Positions 1 to 8,129 of a DNA stretch of 64,000 bases are shown here, in pieces; positions within the stretch are counted from its first letter, which is position 1; every line of letters begins with the position of its first letter. This DNA is from Flavobacterium terrae. GTDB lineage: Bacteria > Bacteroidota > Bacteroidia > Flavobacteriales > Flavobacteriaceae. The stretch lies in assembly GCF_900142035.1 (NCBI RefSeq), contig NZ_FQZI01000005.1:62001-126000 (forward strand), in the 5' to 3' direction. The translations under genes were made by a program, and so were the position numbers. The notes under the pieces were generated by a model, which was given only the letters and a program-made list of their open reading frames with translations, made no database searches and was not told the DNA's origin.

Positions 1-298
1 CAGTTCCATATTGTTCCGATATTTCGTGGGTTGCCAACCATTGATCAGCATTAATCACTCCTCCAGGAATACGAAGACGAATCATAAATGAATACAGTTT
101 GTCTAATTTTTTTGCTGCTCTTTCTACTCTTCGGTCACGGTCATCCTGTACATACATTCCGTGGAATTTTACTAAGGTCTCATCATCCGGACGTACATTT
201 CCTGTGTGGTTATCGATATCAATACTTTCTTTTAGCGTTCCTCTTAATCCGTCGCTGTTAATTTTTATATATTCTACTGGTGATAATTTCTCGCTCAT
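1..298 (-). CDS. cysI: Assimilatory sulfite reductase hemoprotein subunit, N-terminal part (cut by window edge)
   Basis: The minus strand opens with ATG at 298-296 and stays open to base 1, giving 99 residues of the N-terminus. The stretch KFHGMYVQDDRDRR, followed by a segment ending RIPGGVINADQW, matches the start of siroheme/[4Fe-4S] sulfite reductases of the CysI/NirA family, which reduce sulfite to sulfide with six electrons. The catalytic cysteines and siroheme site would lie in the missing part. It is the last visible gene of the cysteine operon, 70 bp after cysJ, which would supply its electrons. A ferredoxin-dependent homologue cannot be excluded from this fragment, but the adjacent flavoprotein favours the NADPH type. 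Confidence 0.85.
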   Translation of the reverse strand, partial: MSEKLSPVEYIKINSDGLRGTLKESIDIDNHTGNVRPDDETLVKFHGMYVQDDRDRRVERAAKKLDKLYSFMIRLRIPGGVINADQWLATHEISEQYGT

Positions 299-368
299 TT
301 TTTATTGGCTTTAGGCATTACGCTTTAAGCTTTAGGCATATTGCTTATAGCTTATAGTATATTGCATA
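299..368. repeat. Degenerate short repeats between cysJ and cysI
   Basis: The 70-bp gap holds imperfect repeats of GCTTTAGGCAT, GCTTTAAGCTTTAGG and GCTTATAGCTTATAG. Similar low-complexity repeat gaps occur at 5925-5961 and 15383-15450, all between genes of biosynthetic operons. No reading frame or terminator is evident. Function unknown. Confidence 0.4.
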
Positions 369-2039
369 TTAATACACGTCTTTTTGATATTTACCTTGTT
401 CTTCTAATTGATCTAAAACTTCTTTTGCTTTTTCTATAGATATGTTTCTTTGTGTAGCGATTACTTCAATAATCGTATTTTCAACATCCTTACTCATAGG
501 GTCTTTTTGTCCGCAGATATAAATCGAGGCCCCGCTTTCCAACCAAGAATTGAATTCGGCTGCATTTTCTTTGATACGATCTTGCACATAAATTTTACGC
601 TCCTGATCTCTAGAAAAAGCTGTACTTAACTTCGTTAATACACCGGTACTTAACCATTCCTGAATTTCAGTTTGGTAATAAAAGTCTAAAGCGAAATGTT
701 GTTCACCAAAGAATAACCAATTTCTACCTTCAGCACCAGTTACGTCACGTTGTGCCAAGAAACTTCTAAACGGTGCAATACCCGTTCCTGGACCAATTAA
801 AATGATATCACTATCATCAGCTGGGAGTCGGAAATTATTGTTTTTATGGATATAGAAATCATAATCAGTATCCAAAGGATAATCCGCTAAAAACTGAGAA
901 GTCAAACCTGTTCTTAACTCATCACCCACTTTGAAACTATTCAAATTTACCGTCAAATGAACCTGCCCATCATGTGCTTCCGAAGCGGATGAAATAGAAT
1001 ACAATCTAGGCGCAATAGGATGCAGTACAGCCAATAAATCTTCAAGTGCTCCTTTCTCAGGTTGGTATTTTTTAATTACATCAACCAAATCTGCTTTCTC
1101 TTCTTCAATTGTAACATCCCAAATTTTCCCGAGGGCTTCCAGTGATTTTTTAGACAAACCACGAATGTTTTTATTTTGGAGTTGTGCTATATCGGATATA
1201 CCAAAATGATTTGTAATAGCCAACAATTCAGTTTCATTATTTTTTGGAATTAATCCCAAAGCATCACCTGGTTCGTATGTCACTTCTTCATTCGGAGTAA
1301 TCTCTAAATGATACGTTTCTTTATTGGAACCTCTATCATTTAATACAATCTTATGAGTGATTTGGCCTGTAAAATTTTGTTTGTGCGAAGAACTTGCTAC
1401 TGCTGCTTTTACTACTGAAGCAGCTGTTGTTCCATTAGTATTGAAAGCATTTTGCAAATCACTTTCCCATGTAGGAATCAAATTTGCGTAATCTACATCT
1501 GCCTTTACTAAAGGCAATAAACGTTTTGCTCCTTTTTCAGCCAGAACCTCATCTAATAAAACTCCAGCATTACAGAACAGAGGATACGAAGAATCACCTA
1601 AACCAAATACTGCAAACGACAATTTATCCAACTTACCATTGAATGCTTTTACCGCTTCGTAAAACCCAACAGCATTCTGAGGAAACTCGCCTTCACCCTG
1701 TGTACTTATTACAAATAAAACATGTGTTTCTTTTTGCAGCTTTGTCAAATCGAACTGCGCTACATCGACACTTTTCGCTTGGATTTTATTCTTTTTGAAA
1801 GTTGCCTGAATTTGAGAAGCTACTTTTTTAGAATTTCCCGTTTCGGTACCATAAACAATTAACGGTTTAACCACTACTGCTGGAACATTATTTTGAATTA
1901 CAGGGACATTTCCTGTTGTTTCGATTCCAAAATTCTTAGCTAAATAACCCGCTAAAAAACCCTTAGCATAGATAAGCTCTTCATTGGTCGCATTTTGCAC
2001 CAATTGTTCTAATAAATTATGTTTTGTTTCAGATAGCAT
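369..2039 (-). CDS. cysJ: Sulfite reductase [NADPH] flavoprotein alpha subunit
   Basis: This 556-residue diflavin reductase passes electrons from NADPH through FAD and FMN to the sulfite reductase hemoprotein. The flavodoxin-like FMN domain begins with YGTETGNS at residues 63-70. The FAD-binding signature RLYSISSA lies at 345-352 and the NADPH-site motif GPGTGIAPFRSFL at 416-428. The C-terminus YQKDVY is typical of CysJ. It is somewhat shorter than the roughly 600-residue enterobacterial protein. Its start overlaps the end of the upstream methyltransferase by 11 bp, so the two are probably translationally coupled. The hemoprotein gene follows directly. Confidence 0.93.
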   Translation of the reverse strand: MLSETKHNLLEQLVQNATNEELIYAKGFLAGYLAKNFGIETTGNVPVIQNNVPAVVVKPLIVYGTETGNSKKVASQIQATFKKNKIQAKSVDVAQFDLTKLQKETHVLFVISTQGEGEFPQNAVGFYEAVKAFNGKLDKLSFAVFGLGDSSYPLFCNAGVLLDEVLAEKGAKRLLPLVKADVDYANLIPTWESDLQNAFNTNGTTAASVVKAAVASSSHKQNFTGQITHKIVLNDRGSNKETYHLEITPNEEVTYEPGDALGLIPKNNETELLAITNHFGISDIAQLQNKNIRGLSKKSLEALGKIWDVTIEEEKADLVDVIKKYQPEKGALEDLLAVLHPIAPRLYSISSASEAHDGQVHLTVNLNSFKVGDELRTGLTSQFLADYPLDTDYDFYIHKNNNFRLPADDSDIILIGPGTGIAPFRSFLAQRDVTGAEGRNWLFFGEQHFALDFYYQTEIQEWLSTGVLTKLSTAFSRDQERKIYVQDRIKENAAEFNSWLESGASIYICGQKDPMSKDVENTIIEVIATQRNISIEKAKEVLDQLEEQGKYQKDVY

Positions 2040-2850
2040 TTTGATAAATGGTTTTGTGATTATCGAAATAAGATTCGGTTACTGATTTTTCCTTGAACCA
2101 AGCAAACTCTTGATGTAGTGACACTACATTTCCTACAATGATTAAAGTTGGAACATATTCAAATTCAGGAATTGGACCATTTAATATTTCATTGAACGAA
2201 AACACTTTAGTCTTTTGGCTAGGCGTTGTTGCCTGCTGGATCACTGCAACTCCTTTTTTTGAGTCAATATTTTGAGCAATTAATTTTTGGGCTAATACAT
2301 CTAATTTTTGGCCACTCATATAAAAAACTAAAGTATCATTTGTTGAAGCCCACTCAGCCCATTGCTTATTTTCAACATTTTCTAAATCATACAAAGTCAG
2401 GAATCGAAGTCCGCGGGAATATCCTCTAGCGGTTAACGGCATACCAGTATAAGCAGCAGCACCAAAAGCAGCTGAAATTCCAGGGATAATTTCGTAAGGA
2501 ATGTTATTTTTAGCCAAAACCTGAAGTTCATCCAATATATTTGAGAACAAAGTCGAATCACCTCCTTTTAATCGAAGTACCAATTTTCCTTGTTGTGCAA
2601 AAAGAACAATTAACTCGTTTATATCTTGTTGCGGCGTCCAAACTCCCTTTGAACATTGTTTTCCCACATACACAATTTCAGCCTCTTTACGAGCATATTC
2701 ATCAATAAGTTCAGGCGAAACTAGTCGGTCAGTCAAGACCACATCAGCTTTTTGCAAGTACTTCAACGCCTTGAGGCTGATGAGTTCAGGATCACCTGGA
2801 CCTGCGCCTGCCAAGATTACTTTTCCTGTATGTTTTATACTTCTTTCCAT
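2029..2850 (-). CDS. cobA: Uroporphyrinogen-III C-methyltransferase (SUMT)
   Basis: This enzyme adds two SAM-derived methyl groups to uroporphyrinogen III to make precorrin-2, the precursor of the siroheme in sulfite reductase. The 273-residue protein has the SAM-binding motif GAGPGDPEL at residues 15-23, a DRLVSPE segment, and later the family's GISAAFGAAAYTGMPLT stretch. It is a stand-alone methyltransferase: the NAD-dependent dehydrogenase/ferrochelatase half of CysG is absent, so siroheme completion must be encoded elsewhere. Its position between cysteine synthase and cysJ fits a role in siroheme rather than cobalamin synthesis. Confidence 0.92.
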   Translation of the reverse strand: MERSIKHTGKVILAGAGPGDPELISLKALKYLQKADVVLTDRLVSPELIDEYARKEAEIVYVGKQCSKGVWTPQQDINELIVLFAQQGKLVLRLKGGDSTLFSNILDELQVLAKNNIPYEIIPGISAAFGAAAYTGMPLTARGYSRGLRFLTLYDLENVENKQWAEWASTNDTLVFYMSGQKLDVLAQKLIAQNIDSKKGVAVIQQATTPSQKTKVFSFNEILNGPIPEFEYVPTLIIVGNVVSLHQEFAWFKEKSVTESYFDNHKTIYQNAI

Positions 2851-2931
2851 TATTTTTAGGTATGAGTAGTCCCTGTCGAGCCAGTTAAGACACGATAAAA
2901 CACTATTATTTAAATGATTATTTTTTAAGAA

Positions 2932-3840
2932 TTAGAACAACCCTTCAATAGACAGATAACGCTCACCGGTATCGTAATTGAAAGTTAAAATCGTAGCATT
3001 ATCAGGTAAAGTCGCCGCTTTTTTAGCCACAGCCGCCAATGAAGCCCCAGTAGAAATTCCTACTAAAATTCCTTCCTGTTTTGCGATGTTTCTTGCATAT
3101 TCAAAAGCTTCGTCTTTACTTACCTGAATTACCTCGTCGATTAAATCACCTTGATATATTTCAGGTATAAAACCTGCTCCAATACCTTGAATTGGATGTG
3201 GAGACGGAGCACCACCACTTAAAACTGGTGACAATTCCGGTTCAACCGCAATGACTTTAACGTTTGGAAATTTCTCTTTAACTATTGAAGCAACACCAGT
3301 TATATGTCCACCTGTACCTACTCCAGTTATGATATAATCCAATCCGTCAGGGAAATCAGCAAGAATTTCCTGTGCTGTTGTTTTTTTATGTACTTCAACA
3401 TTCGCTTGATTGGCAAACTGAGAAGGTGACCATGCATTTGGTGTTTGGCTTACCAATTCGTTAGCACGTTCAATAGCACCTTTCATACCTTTTTCACGAG
3501 GGGTTAAATCAAATTCGGCTCCGTAGATTTCCATTAATTTTCTACGTTCTATACTCATAGATTCAGGCATTACAAGGATTACTTTGTATCCTTTTACAGC
3601 TGCCACCAATGCTAAACCAATTCCGGTGTTTCCAGAAGTAGGTTCAATAATTACACTATCAGCATTTAAAATTCCTTTGGCTTCAGCATCTTCAATCATG
3701 GCTAGAGCAATACGGTCCTTGATACTGTTGCCTGGATTGTTTCTTTCTAATTTTAGAAAGACATTTTGGTTTTTATATAACTTATTAATTTTTACTACTG
3801 GAGTATTTCCGATTGTTTCTAAAATAGTATTTGCTTTCAT
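2932..3840 (-). CDS. cysM: Cysteine synthase (O-acetylserine sulfhydrylase), PLP-dependent
   Basis: The protein (302 residues) condenses O-acetylserine with sulfide to give cysteine. The PLP lysine is K41 in NSIKDR. The substrate loop SGNTG is at 69-73 and the phosphate-binding GTGGHITG at 175-182. The N-terminus [16 protein letters not shown] is characteristic. The symbol is uncertain: CysK and CysM isozymes are hard to separate here, and the family name is much safer than the symbol. It follows the serine acetyltransferase gene by 34 bp, so both steps of the final branch are co-transcribed with sulfate reduction. Confidence 0.9.
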   Translation of the reverse strand: MKANTILETIGNTPVVKINKLYKNQNVFLKLERNNPGNSIKDRIALAMIEDAEAKGILNADSVIIEPTSGNTGIGLALVAAVKGYKVILVMPESMSIERRKLMEIYGAEFDLTPREKGMKGAIERANELVSQTPNAWSPSQFANQANVEVHKKTTAQEILADFPDGLDYIITGVGTGGHITGVASIVKEKFPNVKVIAVEPELSPVLSGGAPSPHPIQGIGAGFIPEIYQGDLIDEVIQVSKDEAFEYARNIAKQEGILVGISTGASLAAVAKKAATLPDNATILTFNYDTGERYLSIEGLF

Positions 3841-3874
3841 GATATTAAATCTTTTATTGTGTTGTTATTATTTT

Positions 3875-4690
3875 TTAAATCACATAATTAAGTGGTTCAG
3901 GAAATTCGCTTTTTTTCTTAATCTCGATCTCGCTTTTATGATAAACCAAAGAGTTTTCTGGAACCGAATTCGTTAACCAAACATTCCCCCCTATGACTGA
4001 GTTTGCTCCAATTGTAGTTTTACCTCCTAAAATGGTTGCATTGGCATAAATGGTGACATTATTTTCAATGGTTGGGTGGCGTTTTTCTGAAGCGCTGTCT
4101 TTAGAAACCGATAAAGCTCCCAAGGTCACTCCTTGATAAATTTTTACGTTGTTACCAATTTTAGAAGTTTCACCTATCACAATCCCGGTTCCATGATCTA
4201 TAAAAAACTTTTCTCCAATTTCTGCTCCTGGATGGATATCTATTCCTGTTTTTCCGTGTACATATTCCGAAATAACCCTTGGAATAATAGGCACATTTAA
4301 TTTCCAAAACACATTTGCTATCCTATACGCCGTGATGGCAAAAAAACCAGGATAAGCAATTAACACTTCTTCTTTGGATTTAGCCGCAGGATCAAAATTC
4401 ACTATGGTTTCCAAATCATTATCCAAAACATAATGTAATTGTTCAAGTTGTTCGAAAAAGTAATTGGAATACACTATTATTTGATTTGTATCTTCGACTG
4501 TTTTAGCCAAAATATTTTGAAGTTTGATTTGGAGTAATTTTTCTTTATTCTGAAAAAACCGATAATTATTGTACTCCTGATTGATATCAAACAACCAATT
4601 GATTAATTCATCCACCCAATCTTCAACATTTCGTTTATTGATTGGGTTTCTGACCCTTTCTTGATTTTTTAAGTAAATTGAATATGACAT
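3875..4690 (-). CDS. epsC: Serine O-acetyltransferase (EpsC/CysE type)
   Basis: The enzyme makes O-acetylserine from serine and acetyl-CoA. An all-helical N-terminal region (about residues 1-140) precedes a left-handed beta-helix of hexapeptide repeats containing DIHPGAEIGEKFFIDHGTG and VIGETSKIGNNVKIYQGV. The His in FIDHGTG is at the usual catalytic position. Length (271 residues) fits the EpsC branch common in Bacteroidota. Its start codon lies one base after the cysN stop, showing tight operon packing. Feedback inhibition by cysteine is typical of the family but cannot be judged from sequence. Confidence 0.9.
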   Translation of the reverse strand: MSYSIYLKNQERVRNPINKRNVEDWVDELINWLFDINQEYNNYRFFQNKEKLLQIKLQNILAKTVEDTNQIIVYSNYFFEQLEQLHYVLDNDLETIVNFDPAAKSKEEVLIAYPGFFAITAYRIANVFWKLNVPIIPRVISEYVHGKTGIDIHPGAEIGEKFFIDHGTGIVIGETSKIGNNVKIYQGVTLGALSVSKDSASEKRHPTIENNVTIYANATILGGKTTIGANSVIGGNVWLTNSVPENSLVYHKSEIEIKKKSEFPEPLNYVI

Positions 4691-4691
4691 A

Positions 4692-5924
4692 TTACAAAAA
4701 CATTAAAGCACCAACGGTATTATAACTTGTTTCATCTATTAAAACCGCGTTACCTGATTTTGAATTTTTATCAAAAGCATCGTAAAACAACGGTTGATTT
4801 GTTCTCAGAGTTACTTGTGCGATATCATTTAACTGTATCGTATCGCCCTCTGTAAATTGCCATTGATTAACATTCCATTTACGGTTTACTTCTTGCACCT
4901 TAACCCTTACATTTTTAAATCGGTGTTGCAACAAGTATGTTTTTCCAACCTGTAAAGAAGCATTATCCAACCAAGAAATCCAAGTAGTGATTTGGTTTGA
5001 TTCTAAAGGAAGCTGATTGCTTAAAACCACTGTATCACCACGGCTGATATCTACATCTTTTTCAAAATGCAAAACGACATTATCTCCTGCTACACCTTCA
5101 TTAATTTCTTCTAAATTTTTCTCTATTTTGACAATTTTGGTTTCAATTTTAGAAGGTAGAATCGTCACTAAATCTCCCACTTTATATGTTCCGCTTAATA
5201 CTAAACCTGCATAACCTCTGTAATCGTGATTCTTTTCATCTTTGGGACGAATTACCCATTGTACTTGAAAACGTGAAGCCAAATCTTTGGTAGTATTAAT
5301 CTCTACAGATTCTAAAGTTTCTAAAAGAGCTTTACCGGTGTACCAAGGAGTATTTTCTGATTTTCTAACAATATTGTCCCCAACCAAAGCGCTCACAGGA
5401 ATATAAATTACTTCATCATAATTCAATTCTTTTTTAATTGTTTCGAAATCCGATTGAATTTGATTGAAAGTTTGTTCTGAATAATTCAGCAAGTCAATCT
5501 TATTAATAGCTATAATAGCTTTTTTGATTCCCATTAATGAACCAACGCTTGCGTGACGTTTTGTTTGTTCTGTAATTCCATTTCGAGCATCGACTAAAAT
5601 GATGATCAAATCGGAATTTGAAGCACCAGTAATCATGTTTCGAGTATACTGTTCATGTCCTGGAGCATCAGCAATGATGAATTTTCTTTTCTTAGTTGAA
5701 AAATATTTATAAGCTACATCAATAGTGATTCCTTGCTCGCGTTCTGCACGAAGGCCATCTGTGATTAATGACAAATCAATGTCAACTCCTTCTTGTTTCG
5801 TTTGCTTTTGTAAAACACCTAGTTGGTCTGTATGTATACTATCAGAGTCATAAAGTAAACGCCCTATTAAAGTACTTTTACCGTCGTCTACGTTTCCTGC
5901 TGTTATAAATCGTAATGTGTTCAT
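4692..5924 (-). CDS. cysN: Sulfate adenylyltransferase subunit 1 (GTPase)
   Basis: CysN is the GTPase partner of CysD; GTP hydrolysis drives formation of adenosine 5'-phosphosulfate (APS) from ATP and sulfate. The 410-residue protein has the P-loop GNVDDGKST at 10-18, DAPGH at 86-90 and the guanine-specificity motif NKID at 141-144, followed by EF-Tu-like beta-barrel domains. It ends without a fused APS kinase domain, unlike CysNC proteins. This agrees with the neighbouring APS-type reductase, which needs no PAPS. It is 89 bp from cysD, a gap containing short repeats. Confidence 0.94.
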   Translation of the reverse strand: MNTLRFITAGNVDDGKSTLIGRLLYDSDSIHTDQLGVLQKQTKQEGVDIDLSLITDGLRAEREQGITIDVAYKYFSTKKRKFIIADAPGHEQYTRNMITGASNSDLIIILVDARNGITEQTKRHASVGSLMGIKKAIIAINKIDLLNYSEQTFNQIQSDFETIKKELNYDEVIYIPVSALVGDNIVRKSENTPWYTGKALLETLESVEINTTKDLASRFQVQWVIRPKDEKNHDYRGYAGLVLSGTYKVGDLVTILPSKIETKIVKIEKNLEEINEGVAGDNVVLHFEKDVDISRGDTVVLSNQLPLESNQITTWISWLDNASLQVGKTYLLQHRFKNVRVKVQEVNRKWNVNQWQFTEGDTIQLNDIAQVTLRTNQPLFYDAFDKNSKSGNAVLIDETSYNTVGALMFL

Positions 5925-5961
5925 TTTGAGTTATGAATTATAAGTTATGAATGATGAGTTG
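5925..5961. repeat. Short AGTTATGAAT repeats between cysD and cysN
   Basis: The gap between cysD and cysN contains two copies of AGTTATGAAT and a related GATGAGTTG. It resembles in style the repeat-rich gaps at 299-368 and 15383-15450. No coding potential or terminator is visible. Confidence 0.4.
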
Positions 5962-6013
5962 TTACTATTCTTTTCGTTTGTACAACTCCTTCACTTCTTT
6001 TCTTTTATCTTTT

Positions 6014-6919
6014 TTAAAAATATCCTTGTTTTTTTCTGTCTTCCATGGCAGCTTCCGAGAGTTGGTCGTCTAATCGTGTTTGACCTCTTTCACTAATTCT
6101 TGTTTGTATGATATCATCAATAATATCCTGAATCGTTGCTGCTTGAGAAGGAACTGCTGCTGTACAAGTCATATCTCCTACTGTTCTGTAACGTACTCTT
6201 TCAACTACTACTGTGTCTCCTTCTTGAGGTTGAATAAATTGTGAAGTAGCGACTAATTTATCTTGATGAACAATACATTCTCTATCATGAGCAAAATATA
6301 AACTTGGTAATTCTATGTTATATTTTTGAATGTAATTCCATACATCTAACTCGGTCCAATTGCTGATTGGAAAAACACGAACATTATGTCCTTTTTGAAC
6401 TTTTCCGTTTAAGATATCCCACAACTCTGGACGTTGCAATTTGGGATCCCATTGACCAAAGTCATCGCGAACTGAAAAGATACGCTCTTTAGCTCTGGCT
6501 TTTTCTTCATCACGTCTTGCACCACCAATACATGCATCAAATTCATTTTCCTGAATTGTATCTAATAAAGTATATGTTTGTAATGCATTACGTGAAGGAA
6601 ATCGTCCAGCAGTTTCTTTCAAATTGTATTTTTTGATACTTTCTTCAACATTACCCACTATCAATTTCTCTCCAATTTGATTCACCAATTTATCTCTGAA
6701 TTCTATCGCTTCAGGAAAATTATGCCCCGTGTCTATGTGAACTAATGGGAAAGGGAATTTTCCAGGTCTAAAAGCTTTCAATGCTAAATGAACTAAAACA
6801 ATAGAATCTTTTCCACCCGAAAACAACAATGCAGGTTTTTCAAATTGAGCAGCAGTTTCACGAAGAATATAAATTGCTTCGTTTTCTAATTGTTCCAAAT
6901 AATCGTTAGTATGACTCAT
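6014..6919 (-). CDS. cysD: Sulfate adenylyltransferase subunit 2
   Basis: CysD is the catalytic ATP pyrophosphatase-fold subunit of ATP sulfurylase, making APS from ATP and sulfate. The 301-residue protein carries the PP-loop SGGKDS at residues 34-39 and the conserved segment CIGGARRDEEKARAKER. It ends AMEDRKKQGYF, as CysD proteins do. It lies 14 bp downstream of cysH, so the first two reduction genes and both sulfurylase subunits are in one transcript. Confidence 0.95.
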   Translation of the reverse strand: MSHTNDYLEQLENEAIYILRETAAQFEKPALLFSGGKDSIVLVHLALKAFRPGKFPFPLVHIDTGHNFPEAIEFRDKLVNQIGEKLIVGNVEESIKKYNLKETAGRFPSRNALQTYTLLDTIQENEFDACIGGARRDEEKARAKERIFSVRDDFGQWDPKLQRPELWDILNGKVQKGHNVRVFPISNWTELDVWNYIQKYNIELPSLYFAHDRECIVHQDKLVATSQFIQPQEGDTVVVERVRYRTVGDMTCTAAVPSQAATIQDIIDDIIQTRISERGQTRLDDQLSEAAMEDRKKQGYF

Positions 6920-6933
6920 CTTTATTTTGTTTT

Positions 6934-7626
6934 TTATTTATGTAATCCACATTCTTTTTTTGATTGATCTTCCCACCACCAGCGGCCAGCTCTAAAATCT
7001 TCTCCCTCTCTCACCGCTCTGGTACAAGGAGCACAACCTATGCTAATGAAATTTTGATCGTGTAGGGTATTGTAAGGCACTCCTTTTTGTTTTAAATAAT
7101 GCACTACTTCATCAGTTGTCCAATGTAGCAAAGGGTTGTATTTGTACAATTGATTTTGCTCATCCCTCTGAATAATTTTTAAATCATTACGATTATCAGA
7201 TTGTTGTGCGCGTAATCCAGTAATCCAAATTTTAGCTCCTTTCAAAGCTTTTTTTAATGGTACTACTTTTCTAATATTACAGCACTCTTTTCTTAGTTCT
7301 ACCGAATTATAAAATCCATTAATTCCGTTTGCATTTACATATTTTTCTAAATGATCTGCATCTGGATAATACACTCTAATAGGTTGATTGTATTGCAACA
7401 ATGTTTTATCCCAAACTGCATATGTCTCTGGAAACAATCTTCCAGTGTCTAATGTAAAAGCCTCGATATTTTTTAATTTTTGACTAAAAATAGCATCAGT
7501 AATTACCTGATCTTCGATACCAAAACTTGTTGAAAAAACAATCTTATCTTCAAAATTGTCTGAAAGGAATTTTAATCCTTCCTCAAGACTCTTTTTTTGT
7601 TCTAATTGCTCTAAAAAATTATTCAT
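6934..7626 (-). CDS. cysH: Assimilatory adenylylsulfate (APS) reductase
   Basis: The protein (230 residues) reduces APS to sulfite and AMP. Cys pairs at 115-116 (ECCNIRK) and 198/201 (CAPC) are the four ligands of the [4Fe-4S] cluster that marks the APS-using branch rather than the cluster-free PAPS reductases. The catalytic cysteine is C226 in KKECGLH. No APS kinase gene is present in the operon, which agrees with direct APS use. This is the first structural gene of the operon. Its ATG lies about 30 bp after the second of two attenuator terminators, so its expression should depend on readthrough of both. Confidence 0.93.
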   Translation of the reverse strand: MNNFLEQLEQKKSLEEGLKFLSDNFEDKIVFSTSFGIEDQVITDAIFSQKLKNIEAFTLDTGRLFPETYAVWDKTLLQYNQPIRVYYPDADHLEKYVNANGINGFYNSVELRKECCNIRKVVPLKKALKGAKIWITGLRAQQSDNRNDLKIIQRDEQNQLYKYNPLLHWTTDEVVHYLKQKGVPYNTLHDQNFISIGCAPCTRAVREGEDFRAGRWWWEDQSKKECGLHK

Positions 7627-7657
7627 TTGATTTTGTTTGTTATTTTAAAAATTGGGA

Positions 7658-7687
7658 TAAAAAAAGCCTCTTGGAATCAAGAGGCTT
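7658..7687 (-). terminator. Attenuator terminator 2 ahead of cysH
   Basis: On the minus strand AAGCCTCTT (7687-7679) pairs with AAGAGGCTT (7672-7664) around a 6-nt loop and runs into seven U residues. It lies between the stop of the second Cys/Met leader peptide and the cysH ATG. The 5' arm can instead pair with CAAGAGG inside the leader peptide, the arrangement expected of an antiterminator. Confidence 0.85.
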
Positions 7688-7705
7688 CGTTTATGAATAT
7701 ATTAT

Positions 7706-7816
7706 TTACTTTAAACAATACAATAGACGTCCTCTTGCGAAGTTTCGCATACAACAACACATCATCATACAAGCTGCAGATGTTAGTAAAGTCGTTATGA
7801 TAATTATTGTATTCAT
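7706..7816 (-). CDS. Cys/Met-rich leader peptide 2 of the cysteine operon
   Basis: A 36-residue frame starts with ATG at 7816-7814 and contains the run CMMMCCCMR at residues 16-24, so eight consecutive codons are Cys or Met. This is far from random and points to a ribosome-stalling leader peptide. Just after the run, TGCGA and TCGCA can form a small hairpin. The segment CAAGAGG (residues 26-29) is perfectly complementary to the 5' arm of the terminator that follows. When Cys- or Met-tRNA is short, stalling at the run should free CAAGAGG to block termination and allow cysH transcription. The mechanism is inferred; the codon run and complementarities are seen directly. Confidence 0.8.
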   Translation of the reverse strand: MNTIIIITTLLTSAACMMMCCCMRNFARGRLLYCLK

Positions 7817-7843
7817 TTAAATTTTATTGGTAATTATTTATTC

Positions 7844-7878
7844 AAAAAAAAAAACTCCTCAATTGCTTGAGGAGTTTT
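7844..7878 (-). terminator. Attenuator terminator 1 of the cysteine operon leader
   Basis: On the minus strand AAAACTCCTCAA (7878-7867) pairs over 12 bp with TTGAGGAGTTTT (7862-7851) around a 4-nt loop, followed by about eleven U residues. It comes after the first leader peptide and before the second. The 5' arm segment AACUCCUCA can alternatively pair with UGAGGGGUU inside the first leader peptide (9 bp, one G-U). Confidence 0.87.
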
Positions 7879-7907
7879 TTGCTTTTATATTGTAAATGTT
7901 TCAAACA

Positions 7908-7982
7908 TTAACGTGTAGCATATAACCCCTCAGTTTCTGAGCAGCACATACACATCATCATATTTAAAACCTGATTTTTCAT
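7908..7982 (-). CDS. Cys/Met-rich leader peptide 1 of the cysteine operon
   Basis: A 24-residue frame (ATG 7982-7980, TAA 7910-7908) contains MMMCMCC at residues 8-14, seven consecutive Met/Cys codons. It is the first reading frame after the operon promoter. The following bases CTCAG-AAA-CTGAG can fold into a small hairpin. The overlapping TGAGGGGTT can pair with the 5' arm of the next terminator. The same order (stall codons, small hairpin, antiterminator, terminator) recurs in the second leader peptide, so the operon appears to have two attenuators in series. Function as a Cys/Met sensor is inferred. Confidence 0.8.
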   Translation of the reverse strand: MKNQVLNMMMCMCCSETEGLYATR

Positions 7983-8009
7983 TATTTCTTTATTCTCTTT
8001 TGAATACTG

Positions 8010-8042
8010 CAAACGTATAACATTTTTATAATACACTCCAAA
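8010..8042 (-). promoter_or_regulatory. Promoter of the cysteine operon leader
   Basis: Reading the minus strand, TTTG ends at 8039 and, after a 21-nt spacer, TACGTTTG occupies 8017-8010. This matches the Bacteroidota pattern TTG-N(17-23)-TAnnTTTG. The first leader peptide begins 28 nt further on. The trp leader promoter has the same 21-nt spacer. Confidence 0.75.
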
Positions 8043-8129
8043 CAAAAGATAATAATTTTTCAAAATAAAAAACATAAAACACTTAAAGACAACAACTTAG
8101 AATAATAAAAAAAATAACGAAATCAATTT

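Noticed and set aside
3584..3976. 130-codon plus-strand frame across the cysteine synthase and acetyltransferase genes
   Set aside because: It lies antisense to two well-supported genes and has no independent support.
7527..7820. Plus-strand open frame of 97 codons over the cysH start and leader 2
   Set aside because: It is antisense to cysH and to the Met/Cys leader, contains no recognisable motif, and runs across the attenuator terminator.
7658..8042. SAM or other riboswitch upstream of cysH
   Set aside because: The region is fully explained by two leader peptides and two terminators; I see no S-box or other conserved aptamer core.
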